Of a DNA stretch of 64,000 bases, positions 41,343-52,528 are shown one piece after another. The position numbers and the translations under genes are program-made. The stretch spans positions 1 to 64,000 of the forward strand of contig JACKBN010000017.1 of NCBI GenBank assembly GCA_020634565.1, read 5' to 3'. The stretch's first letter is position 1; every line of letters starts with the position of its first letter. Below the pieces are notes generated by a model. It had not been told where the DNA came from and made no database searches. It saw only the letters and a list, made by a program, of their open reading frames with translations. Origin of the DNA: Ardenticatenaceae bacterium. Lineage in GTDB: Bacteria > Chloroflexota > Anaerolineae > Promineifilales > Promineifilaceae.

Positions 41343-44300
41343 CTAAGGCCGCAGTGGCATCAACTCATTGCGTTCAAAGGGCTTATTGTGACCAACTCCT
41401 CCCACAATGACGCTGGAAGCCGTCACGGGACCCGTGATATTGTTGTAGGTCGTACCGTTCACTTCATCTGTTTCTTGGACAGCACCATAATCCACGCCTG
41501 CATTGGCTGAATCAACCTGGGCGTAAACAGTCATGCCCGGCGTAATAACGCCAGCCCACTGGCTGTAATCAGCTTGATAGTAAGCGTCACCCACCGTTAG
41601 CGTCAACGATTCGCCAGGCTCTAGCGGCAGTGCGCCAGCCGTTATGCCCCAAACCAAACCAGATGAGCCGACAATGTCCCAAGTTTGGTTAACGGCCGTT
41701 GGCGGCGTGGTCGGGTTCAGGTAAACATCGACCCAAAACTCATCAGTGACCGGTGCCGGACCTTGATTTTCAATTGTTACGCTCAAGCTACCGCCGCTGG
41801 CTGACAGATTAGACACAACCAGGTCAGGCAAGAAAGAAAAGCCATTCATTGTAAGCGGCAGGTATGTCTGGTGAATGCTGTCATCGATTTGTCCTTCCCA
41901 CAGCGTCAATTCCGTGTGGTCCAGCGACCGATTGTTGTTCATGTCACTTGTCCGCAGACGGATTTCATAACTGCCGCGCAAGCCTGAGGGCAAGGGGTAT
42001 TGCCAGGCGGCGGTAGCCACACCCGCCCCGCTGCTGTCCAGCGTGGTGGACTGCCAGCCCTGATGCCACAGGGAGCCAATTTGTTCAGATGAAAGCGCTT
42101 GCCGGTAAATCGCTAGCTCGTCTAACTGCCCGGTAAAGAAACTGCTGCCAGAAGCAGTGTTACGATAACCGATATTGAAGCGCGTGGTGGCAAACGGCCG
42201 TAACCCAGCAAATTGCGTCGTGCTTTCTTGCAGCTGACCATCAACGTAAATGCGATAAGTAGTGCCGTCAAACGTCACGGCAACAAAGTTCCAGGCATTG
42301 GGCGTGAGGATGTTGCCGCTGGTGTAACTATGCAGGCTGCTGCCATCACCAAACCCCAGCGTTACGGCCGTATTGCTCGTGTGCAAAAACGGATACGCCG
42401 CTGGCAGCTCCGCCTCTGTGGTAACACTGTCGATCACTGGCCCACCATTTTGCGGATAAACCCACGCAGTCTGGCTAAATTCACCGTCACTGAGATTAAA
42501 TTCAGCCTTATCAGCCAATTCGATCCAGTTACTGCCATCAAATGCCAACGCACCACTGCCCACAATACCTGCTTCAGGTCGAACCAACGCCCCACCGTGG
42601 TAAACGGCCGTATGTCCAAACCGTGAGGCGTCATGAACCAAAGCGCCATCACTCATGGAGGCATCGTTAAACGGCAGGGTCAGCACGGGGAAAGCGGCCC
42701 GATAAAGCTGGCGGACTTGAGCCAAACTAAGCGCCTCGTTCCCCACAGCCACATCATCAATCAGACCATGGAAAGGCGCGCCACTGCCGTTGCCAATGTA
42801 AAGATCATGGGACGCCAAGACCTGGCCAGCAGCGGTAAAGGTGGCAACAGACACCCCATTCACGTAAAGCGTACCGCTGCCGCCGGACTGGATAACGGCC
42901 GTTACCTGATACCATTCATTGGTCGGGAAGGTACCTGCTACGGCTGTCTGGCCACCGCTGTCTGCATACACAAACGTCTGGGCATCAGCATCATAGGCGA
43001 GTTGGCGAGAAACGGCCGTCTCTGTGCCGAGGGTAAGAACAGCACCGTACCCCGTTGCCGCCTCAGGATACACCCAGGCGCTCAGCGTTATCGGTCCGCC
43101 AGACAACTCGGTGCCTAGGCCCACCACGCGTAGTTGATCATCCACCCCATCAAAACGGAGGGCATTGCCCAGATAACCCGGTTGACCATCTATAGGACAA
43201 AGTGCGCAGGTTGCCGTGTACTGCGTGTAAAGCAGCCCGGCCTGGTTGCTGAAGTGATCCACTGGTGTGCCAAGCGCCGGATCAGATGCTTTGTTTAACG
43301 GCAGGTAGAGAACAAGTCCTGGCAGTTCAGGCGCAACGGAGGCATCATTTTGGCCTTGTTCATGGAAAGAAATGGCCGTCTCCTGAATACCCGAAACAAT
43401 CTGGCCCGTCTCGGTAACAACCCCACTCAGGGTCACATCACTGTTGATGAGGAAATTGTGTGCCCCGGTAAAGGTGATGGCACCATCAGGTGGCGTACCG
43501 TCCAGGTTAGCCGCAACTTCCTGTATGGTGAAGTTGCCCACTTGATCGCGAGCCCGCACGCTGACAGTATAGACGCCGTTAGGCTGGATGTTAAAAGGAT
43601 AGTTAACCTGCCATTGATTGGTGCTGACGGCGGTGGTGATACGGCCGCTTACGGAAGCGCCTAAATCATTGAACAGATCAACGGTCACGGCTGCCAATGG
43701 GCTGTCTGCCGTGGTCACACTGCCGCTGAGGTTAACAGCCCAGGCATCTTGTGCTGCGTCATAGGGAACGGGAACGGCCGTAACACCTTCCACATTAACG
43801 GGTCCCAGCACCGGTCCGGCACCATCCACCATAATTGTGCTGCTGCTTGTGCCCACATTACCGGCTTCATCTGTCGCTCGAAGGGCAATTGTGTAGCTGC
43901 CGCCACCGCTGGGCCGGAACGTGAACAACCAGGCTTGAACATCGGGTGTGGCTGCCTGCCAGCCGCCATTGTTCACGTTCACCTCCACCGAAACGATCTC
44001 CGTTGTGGGATCAATCGCCCCGATAGAGAGCACTTTGTCTATGTTCGGTAGATAAGCAGACGTTACATTTAGCGTCACGGTTGGGTTATCCGCATCAATT
44101 AAGAGCTGATGGCCCACCTCTGTATCAAACCAGGCAAGCTGATAGCTATACAGCTCGGCCACATCCCGCGCGGACAAGGCGTCAGGATACACTAACAGTT
44201 CATCCAGACCGCCATCTAGAGGAGAGCCTGACCCACCGGATCCAACAGTAACCGCACTGTTATTCTGACAAACAGGTGCCGCCACCACAACAGATCGATC

Positions 44301-47300
44301 CAGCGAGCCATTGATGTACAAATTGGCTTCCCCGGTCTCATCATCATAAACAAGCATCACATGGTTCCAGAAGTTAGCCGTCAGAGAACCAATGCTGGTA
44401 CCGGTAACCGGCACGGTGCAGTTAGCTGCCCCAATGGTGAAACCAACCTGCATCGAATCCGCCATGATGTACAGATCAAAGGCAGCTGCGTTGGCCGCCC
44501 CCTTGCTGATAAGCGTCTGCGCGGTACTTTTTTGCCGGGTAGGCATGACCCACAATCCCACACTGTAGCGGTCAAAATCAAGCAGACTGCCGCTTTCGGC
44601 AATGGTAATGGCATCATTCCCATCTAACGTAATGGCATCATAGACGCGCCCCTTGATTTCTGCCTGGGGGCAGGCCGCACCGGCACAGCTGGCACTCAAA
44701 GATGGGTGCCCTGTGTTGGCAAAGCTGGTTGCACCAAACGCGTCATCCAGATGCAAATTAACGCGTGGCACCTGAAGCGTCAGATTCATCACTTCGGCCT
44801 CGCTCAAGGCACCGCGATAGACGGCAACCCGATCCAGATAGCCGGCAAAATAGTTGCTGGCTTCTTGACCAACGCGCAGGTTGGTATTTGCAGCAAGCGG
44901 GGCCACATTGGTTTGGGTGAAAACGGCCGTACCATCCACAAAAAGCTTGACTTCGCCATTGCCGCCCGAATTAGGGCTATTCCTGAAGGTAACTGCCAGA
45001 TGATGCCAACCGTTGGTAGAGACCGCGCTGCCACCAGACACAGTGGTGCTGCCTAAAGTGAGCTGCGGCACGCTGCCGCTGCCCAAACCAAAGAAGAAAG
45101 TATTGGCACTATCCGCGCCAATGATAGGATTAATGCCACTGTCTGACTGATTCACCCAACCTGCTACGGTAAAGCTGCTGTCTACCATTTGTAACTGGTT
45201 GGCATCAGCAATCGTCAGGGCATCGTTACTGCCGTCAAAGAGCGCAGTCTGGTTATCACGACCGGGCAAGCCAGTGAAGGGACAACTCTCACCAACCAAT
45301 GCACAAGAGGCGTTAAAGCTGCTGAAGGCATAGTCCGTAAACACATCACTGGCGGGTGGTTCATCAAGCCGCAAATCCATAATGGGCAGTTCATCCCAAT
45401 ACAGATTGCTAATTTCCTGATTGTCCAATGTGTAGTTAAAAATGTGCAGTTCGTCCAGGCGACCGGCAAACGCATTGCCATCAAAATAGTATTCATCTAG
45501 GCCACTATCAAACGTGCGTGAACCATGACCACCCAGATAAAACTGTGATTCTGAGCGAGGCGTCACGCCTTGACAATCGCTTTGGCTCGCATTTTCCACA
45601 ACGTAACTCATATTGGCCGTGGGCACCGCCTGACCATTCACGTAAAAAGTGAAATGCAGTCCGTCAAAGGCAACAGTCACGTGGTTCCAAATCAGGTAAT
45701 CTGGCACCTCTTGCTGGGCAGATGCCCGACAATATTCACCAGCTTCGTTTTCGATAGTTATCTCAACACTCAGGTCATTAAAGCCATCACCGCCCCCAAA
45801 ATCTGGGGCAACTCTCAAAGTCGGATAACGGTAAACACCGCTGGAAGGATTACCATACCCCATGACGTAATGTGACCCGCCAATGTCGGGATTTTCTGTG
45901 GGGTTTAGCCAGGCAGCAATGGTAAAGTGACCATTATTGCCGCTGAGGTCCAGGTTCGACGCAGGTTCGACCCAGACCGGAATGTTGTCAACCTGGCTGC
46001 CGCTATTGCTGAAGGACAGGCTATTGTCTACGCTGCCTGTACTCAAATTAGGACAATTGGCAGAAACATGCGGATCAGCTTCACAGGTAATCGTGTTCTG
46101 ATAGGTGCTATCATCTACAATCGAAGCAGGTTGGCTACTAAAACCTGTCTCACCCCGATAGTAGAAAACACGTTCCTGACCGATAGCCGCAATGACATCA
46201 TCAGGTAAGGGGAAGGGGTAAACGGCATACTCATCGACAGTTGCGCTGGCTGCGCTAGAGCTCATCCCGTTGATGCGAACGGCTGCCATCGCGTTTGTGT
46301 CTAGCGCTGCCCCCAGATCAACCGTTTGGCTATGAACCGAACTACCGTTCACGAAGAAGGTATGCGTTTGGGTAAAGCCGTCATAACGCCAGGTAAGATG
46401 GTTCCATTGATTGGCTGTTACTACGGCAGCGGCTGTTTGCACCACGGGCGAACCGTTTAGCTGAACCTGTAGATTCCCATTCACAACTTGCCAGGTAAGT
46501 GTGCCCCCAGTAAACAGATTGAAGCTAGTCACATTGGCGGGATTGAGCCATAGATCCACCGTGAAACCGCTATCCACCAAACCAATCGCAGCTGTGCCAT
46601 CTGGCATTTCTAGATATTGGTTCTGGCCAAACGAGAGGCCACGACCTTTGTAGCCACTGCTGACTGAGGTGGGGCAGTTTGCGGAGGGACATGAGGCTTC
46701 CCAATTGTTCAGGGAATCGTCGGCATAGGTACGACGACCGTCGATGACCGCAGGCGTATCATTTAAGCGTAGCCAGAGGGAACGGCCGTCTACCGCTTCC
46801 AATGGATCCACAATCAAAGCCCCCACCTGGTTGGTCATCGTAATTTCTTGTGATTGGCTAATGCTGGCATTAATCGTCACCTGGCCGGTGGTGGTGATGG
46901 TGGTGACGGGTGGCAGATTGAAGGCGATTGGATCGACGTTGCTGCTGGTAACGGCCGTATCAAAGACAACATCCAACAAGCCCAGAGCATAATTGGTGCG
47001 TAAGGCATTTTCTAATTCGGCCGTGTAGCTAATGGTTGTGCCCGGTCGCACAATATTGCTGCCGCCCAATTCAGAGCTAAGATTCAAGATACTGCCGGAG
47101 GAAGGCACGTTGGGATTAAAGCCATAAACACGCTCCAGGCTGTCCAGGTAGGCATCCCCGTCAGGATTGACGGTGAATGGGCTGGGTACAACGCGGGTTG
47201 TGAGTGGGGTGGTACCATCGAAAGCATACACAAAGAGCCAACCACCGACCCATTCCGTTGTGTTGTTATCATTGTCGCCGTCACATACATCCTGATGGAA

Positions 47301-50300
47301 AACCTCTTCGCTGTCTAACAAACCATCACTATCCGTATCGGCCCGATTGGGATCCGTCCCGGCGCGTACTTCCTGATCGTCGCACAAGCCATCGCTGTCG
47401 CTATCTTGTTGGCGGGGATTTGTGTTGCTTTGCTGTAGCTCGTAAAAGTCAGACAACCCATCCCCATCATAATCGGGCGTATTGTCCGCCGGATCGGCTC
47501 CGCCAAACGCGGCGCTGATGAGGCCATCACCATCGGCATCTTGCAAAACGGGGAAGCTGCTGTCCCAGCCAAAAGCCACACCATCGTTCACAAAAGCTAA
47601 ATCGTAGAAACCATCCAATGTGGCAGGGAATACATCAAAAACGATGACTTCACTGAGATCCAGGTGTTGTGTTTCTCTTTCTGTGCGCAGCCAACAAGCC
47701 AACAGCGCACATTCCTGCACGTTGTAAGCCAAACCTTCGGCCAGCCAGAGCGTATGTTCACTGTTGACGCCGGATTGCAAGATGACGTCCGCATTGTTTG
47801 CTAGGCTCGTTGTAAAGAAGAAATCGCTGTCAGGAGCGAAGGTGCTAGAAGTCGTGTCCTGCCATTGGCCACTCATCGTGTCTATTTCCAGCGATTCGTG
47901 AATATCGGCCGTAGACGTTGTCAGTGTGTAAACGGCCGTTGTTTCCTTCATATTCTCGTCTGAGAATTGGAAGCGGTAGGCGGAATAAAGAGAGACATCG
48001 TCAAAACTATCAATATCGTTGCGATAAAGCGCACTTTGCACATCGGCGGACACATACAGGAGGTTGCCATTGCTGTAGCCGAGTTCGGGATCGGAAAGAT
48101 CAAAGTCAAAGTTGGTCAGGTTGAGTCGATCCACTTGATCCAGGTCAATAAGTGGTGTCTGATCATAGATGAGCCAGGAGACAAGCTTACTAAGCAAACC
48201 GGTAATGCCCGTGCAGAGATAATCACGAGCGGTTGCCCCTGCCTCCGTATCATTTTCTTCTGGCACCAGGCTGCAAATGGTGGTAATGATGAGGTCGATA
48301 ATGGCGACAACGGCCGCAATAATTTGGCCTACAACGGGAATAAGACTAATGGCAAACAGAACAACAGCCACAACAACGCTGGCCACAAAATCAGCCAGCA
48401 TCTGGTCAAAGGCAAGCGAGCCAAAGACAATGCCAGCCGCCACGACGCTAAAGATAAGAAGCCCCAGGTTAATAAGCTGCCCAACGATAAAGAAGATAAC
48501 CGCACCCTTGGTCACCGTTGTCAATTTACTGAAGTGAGACATCGTTTGCCCAAACGTAGTCAGATTGTGCAAGGTAGAAACGACCTTGAGCTTAATCACG
48601 AGGCTGGCAATCATTAAAGAGAGACCGATAACCCCCAACACATTGCTGACCACGGTAATAGCCAGGCCAGCATCGGCATCAACAAAGGAAACCCCGGCGG
48701 CAATTAACCCCGTAACGGCCGAAGCGGCAGCAAATATCGTACCGGCATAGCCTAATCCGTCACTCCAGCGAGCCTGGCGTTTCAACACAGCCATGCTGTC
48801 TGCACCCACCAAGTGGGAATCCATGCCGTATGCTTTGGCCAACGTGGCTGGCGTGATGGGTTCTGTACCCAGGTTGATGGCGCCTCGTTTGGTTTGCAGC
48901 AAAGTCCGCTGCGTATCCTGAAGTAATGTTGGCGGAGCAAACAAGCCATCAAGATTGCCCCCCACAAACACCTCTTTGCCCAACACGGCCGTTAAGGCAT
49001 CGATGCTTTTGGTGACCACGTTTTTAACGGCCGTTCCCTTGCCGATGAGCGGATCTGTGTCCGTTAAAAGGGCCGACATTTCCGCATCTTCAAGGAAAGA
49101 GGGCAAAGAGGCAGCTAAGCCATCAAACTCCACCACCTGATTAAACCCGGCAGCCAAGGCCACATAATAGGCACGTGCTACAAAAGAAGCCCCGATGACA
49201 TCATCCTCTGTCCAGCCTGGTGTCAGAGCCAGCGCCGCATCAATATCAGCCCCTTTGTCTACCCAATATTGTTCCATTTCATAGGGCTGCCAGCTGCCAC
49301 TGTAGAGGTAAGGCACCCAGTTCATGCCAGCGATGACCACTTCCGGCATCCGATCCGAATTGGCAATGTCCAGCGTGAGGCTGTTGCTCGCCGTGGCGGT
49401 GATGAGATCGGTGTAATCCAAAGAGATGGAACGGACGCGAGTTTCCTGGAGAAAAAGTAGGGTGGGATCTTGAATACCGCCAGCCATCGCCTGACTGGTA
49501 AAATGCGTTTCCAGAATGTCGTAGGCGTCTGTTTGAGCCAAAACAGCCAACCCACTAGGATCGGGAAAACTGTAAGACTGTACGATGAAAGCATCTTGGG
49601 GCAAGTTCCACCGTTCTTCGGCAGTGGCACTGCCATTGCTATTTTTATCCCACCGGGTAACCACATCATCAACAGTAAGATCCCGCTGGCCGTTTACATC
49701 GCTGCGGGCAGCCAAAAAGCTGGCATCCAGCCCCAGCGCCAAGGACCATAGGTTGTCATCATTAAACCCGGTGGGATCGTAACCTGGTTGGGCCGCGGTG
49801 TAGGTTGGATCTTCAAAAACAACGGCCGTATCAAAACCCAGGTTCCGCTGCACCGTTAAACCCGTTAAGCGCCAATCATCATAATAAGCATGAACCACTG
49901 AAGGTCCATTGTCCACCCAGTTGCTGTCGTCAGAACACCAGGCGGCCATCTTTTCTGCTTCGGTTTCGTCGTCCACATCCGGGTCTGGATCGAAGCTGGC
50001 TGGCATGGTCAAACAGCGGTCTGTCCGCATCATGACCATCCAGGCCAGCTTCGTCTGCTCAGGCGATCCAAAATTAGCCTGCTCTGGCTGATAAAACATA
50101 CGACCAGTAAAAGCAACAGGCACGTTATCTGCTTCTTCATAGAGCAATACAAGCGGGACATAGACAAATAGGCCACCCACATTATCTTTTTCGCGGACGG
50201 CGATGCCATAGGGATCCAGGGCAGCCAGATCAATCATCTGGTTGGTGTAAGCGCCGTTGATAATGTTGGGGATGGCTGCACAAGTGACGTTGTCATTGCT

Positions 50301-52445
50301 ATCTACCAGACGCAAGCTGTGGTTGCCGTCCGCAATAATTTGAGGCAAAGCAACGTTATTAACGACGGCCGTCTCACCATCACCTAAAGAACCCAAACTG
50401 TAAGCAGGTGTGGTACTGCTGGTGATATCGCTACAGCTGGCATTGTAAACGGCCGTTGTGTATGAGTTGGCGTCTGTGAGAGAAAGTGACAATTCTACGT
50501 TGCTGTTTTGTTGGGTGAATACGGCCGTACCGGTGACATTCCCACTCAGAGAAAGCATGACCTGCGGGTTTGTAAGCGGCAAGGGCAAAGGCGTACCGCT
50601 CATTTCAATTTCCAACATGGGTACCAGGCGCATATCACCCGGCTCGTTTTCCTTAAAAGGCGTATCCAGCACGCTCTGAATCTGCCCCTTCTGGTCGCTT
50701 TCCGGCCAATCCAGCTTGCTTAAGCTGTACCAAAGATGATCCGCATTTGTCGGCCGCAGTTGAAAATCCACGTAAATCGGTTCATCAGCCGTTACATTGT
50801 CCAAAGCAAATTCAAAACGCTTATCTGGTAGACCGGTGCTGGCATCCCCCACGACTGAAAAGGGGGCGCTGTCTACCGTGTCCGGCACACCATCATTATC
50901 ATTGTCCAGATCAAAAACATCTGGCACATTGTCACCGTCTGAGTCGGGGCAAACCAGCATGTCATCAATCATATCGTTGTTGGTGTCTGTCATATAACAG
51001 GCAATGCCATCGGCTTCACCCGTTCCACTGCTGTCACCAGCTAATGGATCCAGATACCAACGAGTGCTGTCTGGCCCTATGAAACCCTGCACTTCGACCC
51101 AGTCGGGTAAATTATCCCCGTCGCTGTCAGCATTCAACGGGTCCGTGCCTAATTCATTGATTTCAATATTGTCGTTGAGATTGTCACCATCACTGTCAGC
51201 ATTATTCGGATCGGTACCATAAAATTCCGTTTCCTGTGCGTTGGTAATGCCGTCATTGTCTGCATCAAGCCCATCATCATAAAAGACCAGGTTGTTAGGC
51301 TCTGGGGTTGGGGTTGTGGTTTGCAGTGGCACGCTGGCCATTGGATTGAATAAGGGATTAAAGGCAGGCGCTTGATCGGCTGTCTCTACAGCTGCGACTT
51401 TTTCTTCGTTGGCCTGCGCCACCTGAGTCTGGCGTAGCTTCCAATTAAACGCATAAACACGTTCTCCCTCAAGCAGCGGGAGGGCAATCAGCATGAAGCT
51501 TAAAGGGATAGCCAGGATAACCTGCGTTGCTCGACGGTGACGCGCCACGAGCAAGACAATGCCGAGGGCAAACAAGGAAAGGTAAAGCACTGCTTGGGCG
51601 GCCATGGATTGCCAATCCGTTTGGATTTGGCGCAAAGCCACCTTACTGCGATTAAGCAAGATAGTTCCGCTGGTTGGATCTCCCCAATCGGTGAAGTCGG
51701 TTGTAATTTCTACATCAACCTGATCTGATTGGATTTCTGGAAATTGCAGTTGAATTTGTTGGCGCAAGGGGAGGCCATTCTCAGCAAGCCACAGTTCACC
51801 ACTGCCGATCATCCTGGCATAGACGGGGGGTAACTCCAGGCTCGTGCTGGGTGGCAGCGGATTCCCCTCTTGTGCCAGCTGTTCTTGGAACTGCAAGCGC
51901 ATTTGCTGGGCAAACAGGCTGCTGTTAATGTCAAAACTGTACCGGGTGAAGGTCAATCCAGAGCGAGTTTCTGTACCAAGTTCGGTAATATTTTCTGCCG
52001 CTCGCAGGAAATAAAGCGGATCATTGTCTGGGGCAAATAGATTATTGACGCTGTCCACTTCTTGCCAGGCACCATCATTAACGCGACCCAGCGTACGGCC
52101 GTTTGCTACCTGCATTTCAATCGATCCCTGCCCCAACGTGCTGCTGCCACCTTCACTCCATAGTCTGAGGCGCATACTCTCAGCCGGTATATCGGTATTC
52201 CCTTCAATGTAAAGACGCTCGGTACGACTACTCTTCCCGGCATTGGCCAGGGTAGGCAAGGGATGGCTGGTTTGGATAATTTCCGTGCTAAATTGATATT
52301 GGCCAATGTCGTTTGCTTGCCGCCAGGCGCTTTCTAATGCCTGGCTGGCGGACTCGGCGAACATGGTAAACGGCCGTGTGGCTAATAGCAGAAAAAATCC
52401 GATTGTAATGATAATGGCGAGCGGGCGTCGGCGCGGGTTTCTCAT
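41343..52445 (-). CDS. Giant 3700-residue surface protein with LamG, thrombospondin-3-like and CARDB domains
   Basis: The ATG follows CAGGAG. An N-terminal signal or anchor helix precedes a lipoprotein-like beta domain and two helices near residues 290-335. Calcium-type DxDxDG repeats lie at about 390-530 and 1630-1735. A cluster of long hydrophobic helices at about 1230-1400 is unusual inside an exported protein. Six concanavalin-like LamG domains follow (about 1880-2080, 2090-2350, 2355-2555, 2560-2770, 3040-3250, 3250-3460), several preceded by a C-x(n)-CP pair. Ig-like repeats lie at about 2785-2980, and a LPLTMNG motif and CARDB domain (about 3520-3675) near the end. Probably an envelope-associated adhesin or carbohydrate-binding protein; domain limits are approximate. 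Confidence 0.85.
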   Translation of the reverse strand: MRNPRRRPLAIIITIGFFLLLATRPFTMFAESASQALESAWRQANDIGQYQFSTEIIQTSHPLPTLANAGKSSRTERLYIEGNTDIPAESMRLRLWSEGGSSTLGQGSIEMQVANGRTLGRVNDGAWQEVDSVNNLFAPDNDPLYFLRAAENITELGTETRSGLTFTRYSFDINSSLFAQQMRLQFQEQLAQEGNPLPPSTSLELPPVYARMIGSGELWLAENGLPLRQQIQLQFPEIQSDQVDVEITTDFTDWGDPTSGTILLNRSKVALRQIQTDWQSMAAQAVLYLSLFALGIVLLVARHRRATQVILAIPLSFMLIALPLLEGERVYAFNWKLRQTQVAQANEEKVAAVETADQAPAFNPLFNPMASVPLQTTTPTPEPNNLVFYDDGLDADNDGITNAQETEFYGTDPNNADSDGDNLNDNIEINELGTDPLNADSDGDNLPDWVEVQGFIGPDSTRWYLDPLAGDSSGTGEADGIACYMTDTNNDMIDDMLVCPDSDGDNVPDVFDLDNDNDGVPDTVDSAPFSVVGDASTGLPDKRFEFALDNVTADEPIYVDFQLRPTNADHLWYSLSKLDWPESDQKGQIQSVLDTPFKENEPGDMRLVPMLEIEMSGTPLPLPLTNPQVMLSLSGNVTGTAVFTQQNSNVELSLSLTDANSYTTAVYNASCSDITSSTTPAYSLGSLGDGETAVVNNVALPQIIADGNHSLRLVDSNDNVTCAAIPNIINGAYTNQMIDLAALDPYGIAVREKDNVGGLFVYVPLVLLYEEADNVPVAFTGRMFYQPEQANFGSPEQTKLAWMVMMRTDRCLTMPASFDPDPDVDDETEAEKMAAWCSDDSNWVDNGPSVVHAYYDDWRLTGLTVQRNLGFDTAVVFEDPTYTAAQPGYDPTGFNDDNLWSLALGLDASFLAARSDVNGQRDLTVDDVVTRWDKNSNGSATAEERWNLPQDAFIVQSYSFPDPSGLAVLAQTDAYDILETHFTSQAMAGGIQDPTLLFLQETRVRSISLDYTDLITATASNSLTLDIANSDRMPEVVIAGMNWVPYLYSGSWQPYEMEQYWVDKGADIDAALALTPGWTEDDVIGASFVARAYYVALAAGFNQVVEFDGLAASLPSFLEDAEMSALLTDTDPLIGKGTAVKNVVTKSIDALTAVLGKEVFVGGNLDGLFAPPTLLQDTQRTLLQTKRGAINLGTEPITPATLAKAYGMDSHLVGADSMAVLKRQARWSDGLGYAGTIFAAASAVTGLIAAGVSFVDADAGLAITVVSNVLGVIGLSLMIASLVIKLKVVSTLHNLTTFGQTMSHFSKLTTVTKGAVIFFIVGQLINLGLLIFSVVAAGIVFGSLAFDQMLADFVASVVVAVVLFAISLIPVVGQIIAAVVAIIDLIITTICSLVPEENDTEAGATARDYLCTGITGLLSKLVSWLIYDQTPLIDLDQVDRLNLTNFDFDLSDPELGYSNGNLLYVSADVQSALYRNDIDSFDDVSLYSAYRFQFSDENMKETTAVYTLTTSTADIHESLEIDTMSGQWQDTTSSTFAPDSDFFFTTSLANNADVILQSGVNSEHTLWLAEGLAYNVQECALLACWLRTERETQHLDLSEVIVFDVFPATLDGFYDLAFVNDGVAFGWDSSFPVLQDADGDGLISAAFGGADPADNTPDYDGDGLSDFYELQQSNTNPRQQDSDSDGLCDDQEVRAGTDPNRADTDSDGLLDSEEVFHQDVCDGDNDNNTTEWVGGWLFVYAFDGTTPLTTRVVPSPFTVNPDGDAYLDSLERVYGFNPNVPSSGSILNLSSELGGSNIVRPGTTISYTAELENALRTNYALGLLDVVFDTAVTSSNVDPIAFNLPPVTTITTTGQVTINASISQSQEITMTNQVGALIVDPLEAVDGRSLWLRLNDTPAVIDGRRTYADDSLNNWEASCPSANCPTSVSSGYKGRGLSFGQNQYLEMPDGTAAIGLVDSGFTVDLWLNPANVTSFNLFTGGTLTWQVVNGNLQVQLNGSPVVQTAAAVVTANQWNHLTWRYDGFTQTHTFFVNGSSVHSQTVDLGAALDTNAMAAVRINGMSSSAASATVDEYAVYPFPLPDDVIAAIGQERVFYYRGETGFSSQPASIVDDSTYQNTITCEADPHVSANCPNLSTGSVDNSLSFSNSGSQVDNIPVWVEPASNLDLSGNNGHFTIAAWLNPTENPDIGGSHYVMGYGNPSSGVYRYPTLRVAPDFGGGDGFNDLSVEITIENEAGEYCRASAQQEVPDYLIWNHVTVAFDGLHFTFYVNGQAVPTANMSYVVENASQSDCQGVTPRSESQFYLGGHGSRTFDSGLDEYYFDGNAFAGRLDELHIFNYTLDNQEISNLYWDELPIMDLRLDEPPASDVFTDYAFSSFNASCALVGESCPFTGLPGRDNQTALFDGSNDALTIADANQLQMVDSSFTVAGWVNQSDSGINPIIGADSANTFFFGLGSGSVPQLTLGSTTVSGGSAVSTNGWHHLAVTFRNSPNSGGNGEVKLFVDGTAVFTQTNVAPLAANTNLRVGQEASNYFAGYLDRVAVYRGALSEAEVMNLTLQVPRVNLHLDDAFGATSFANTGHPSLSASCAGAACPQAEIKGRVYDAITLDGNDAITIAESGSLLDFDRYSVGLWVMPTRQKSTAQTLISKGAANAAAFDLYIMADSMQVGFTIGAANCTVPVTGTSIGSLTANFWNHVMLVYDDETGEANLYINGSLDRSVVVAAPVCQNNSAVTVGSGGSGSPLDGGLDELLVYPDALSARDVAELYSYQLAWFDTEVGHQLLIDADNPTVTLNVTSAYLPNIDKVLSIGAIDPTTEIVSVEVNVNNGGWQAATPDVQAWLFTFRPSGGGSYTIALRATDEAGNVGTSSSTIMVDGAGPVLGPVNVEGVTAVPVPYDAAQDAWAVNLSGSVTTADSPLAAVTVDLFNDLGASVSGRITTAVSTNQWQVNYPFNIQPNGVYTVSVRARDQVGNFTIQEVAANLDGTPPDGAITFTGAHNFLINSDVTLSGVVTETGQIVSGIQETAISFHEQGQNDASVAPELPGLVLYLPLNKASDPALGTPVDHFSNQAGLLYTQYTATCALCPIDGQPGYLGNALRFDGVDDQLRVVGLGTELSGGPITLSAWVYPEAATGYGAVLTLGTETAVSRQLAYDADAQTFVYADSGGQTAVAGTFPTNEWYQVTAVIQSGGSGTLYVNGVSVATFTAAGQVLASHDLYIGNGSGAPFHGLIDDVAVGNEALSLAQVRQLYRAAFPVLTLPFNDASMSDGALVHDASRFGHTAVYHGGALVRPEAGIVGSGALAFDGSNWIELADKAEFNLSDGEFSQTAWVYPQNGGPVIDSVTTEAELPAAYPFLHTSNTAVTLGFGDGSSLHSYTSGNILTPNAWNFVAVTFDGTTYRIYVDGQLQESTTQFAGLRPFATTRFNIGYRNTASGSSFFTGQLDELAIYRQALSSEQIGSLWHQGWQSTTLDSSGAGVATAAWQYPLPSGLRGSYEIRLRTSDMNNNRSLDHTELTLWEGQIDDSIHQTYLPLTMNGFSFLPDLVVSNLSASGGSLSVTIENQGPAPVTDEFWVDVYLNPTTPPTAVNQTWDIVGSSGLVWGITAGALPLEPGESLTLTVGDAYYQADYSQWAGVITPGMTVYAQVDSANAGVDYGAVQETDEVNGTTYNNITGPVTASSVIVGGVGHNKPFERNELMPLRP

Positions 52446-52528
52446 TGATTACTCCTGTTGTACGGTACGTTACAAAGATATCGTTTACGTTGAGGATTAT
52501 TGTGACGGGCTGAATTCCAAAAAAGCGT

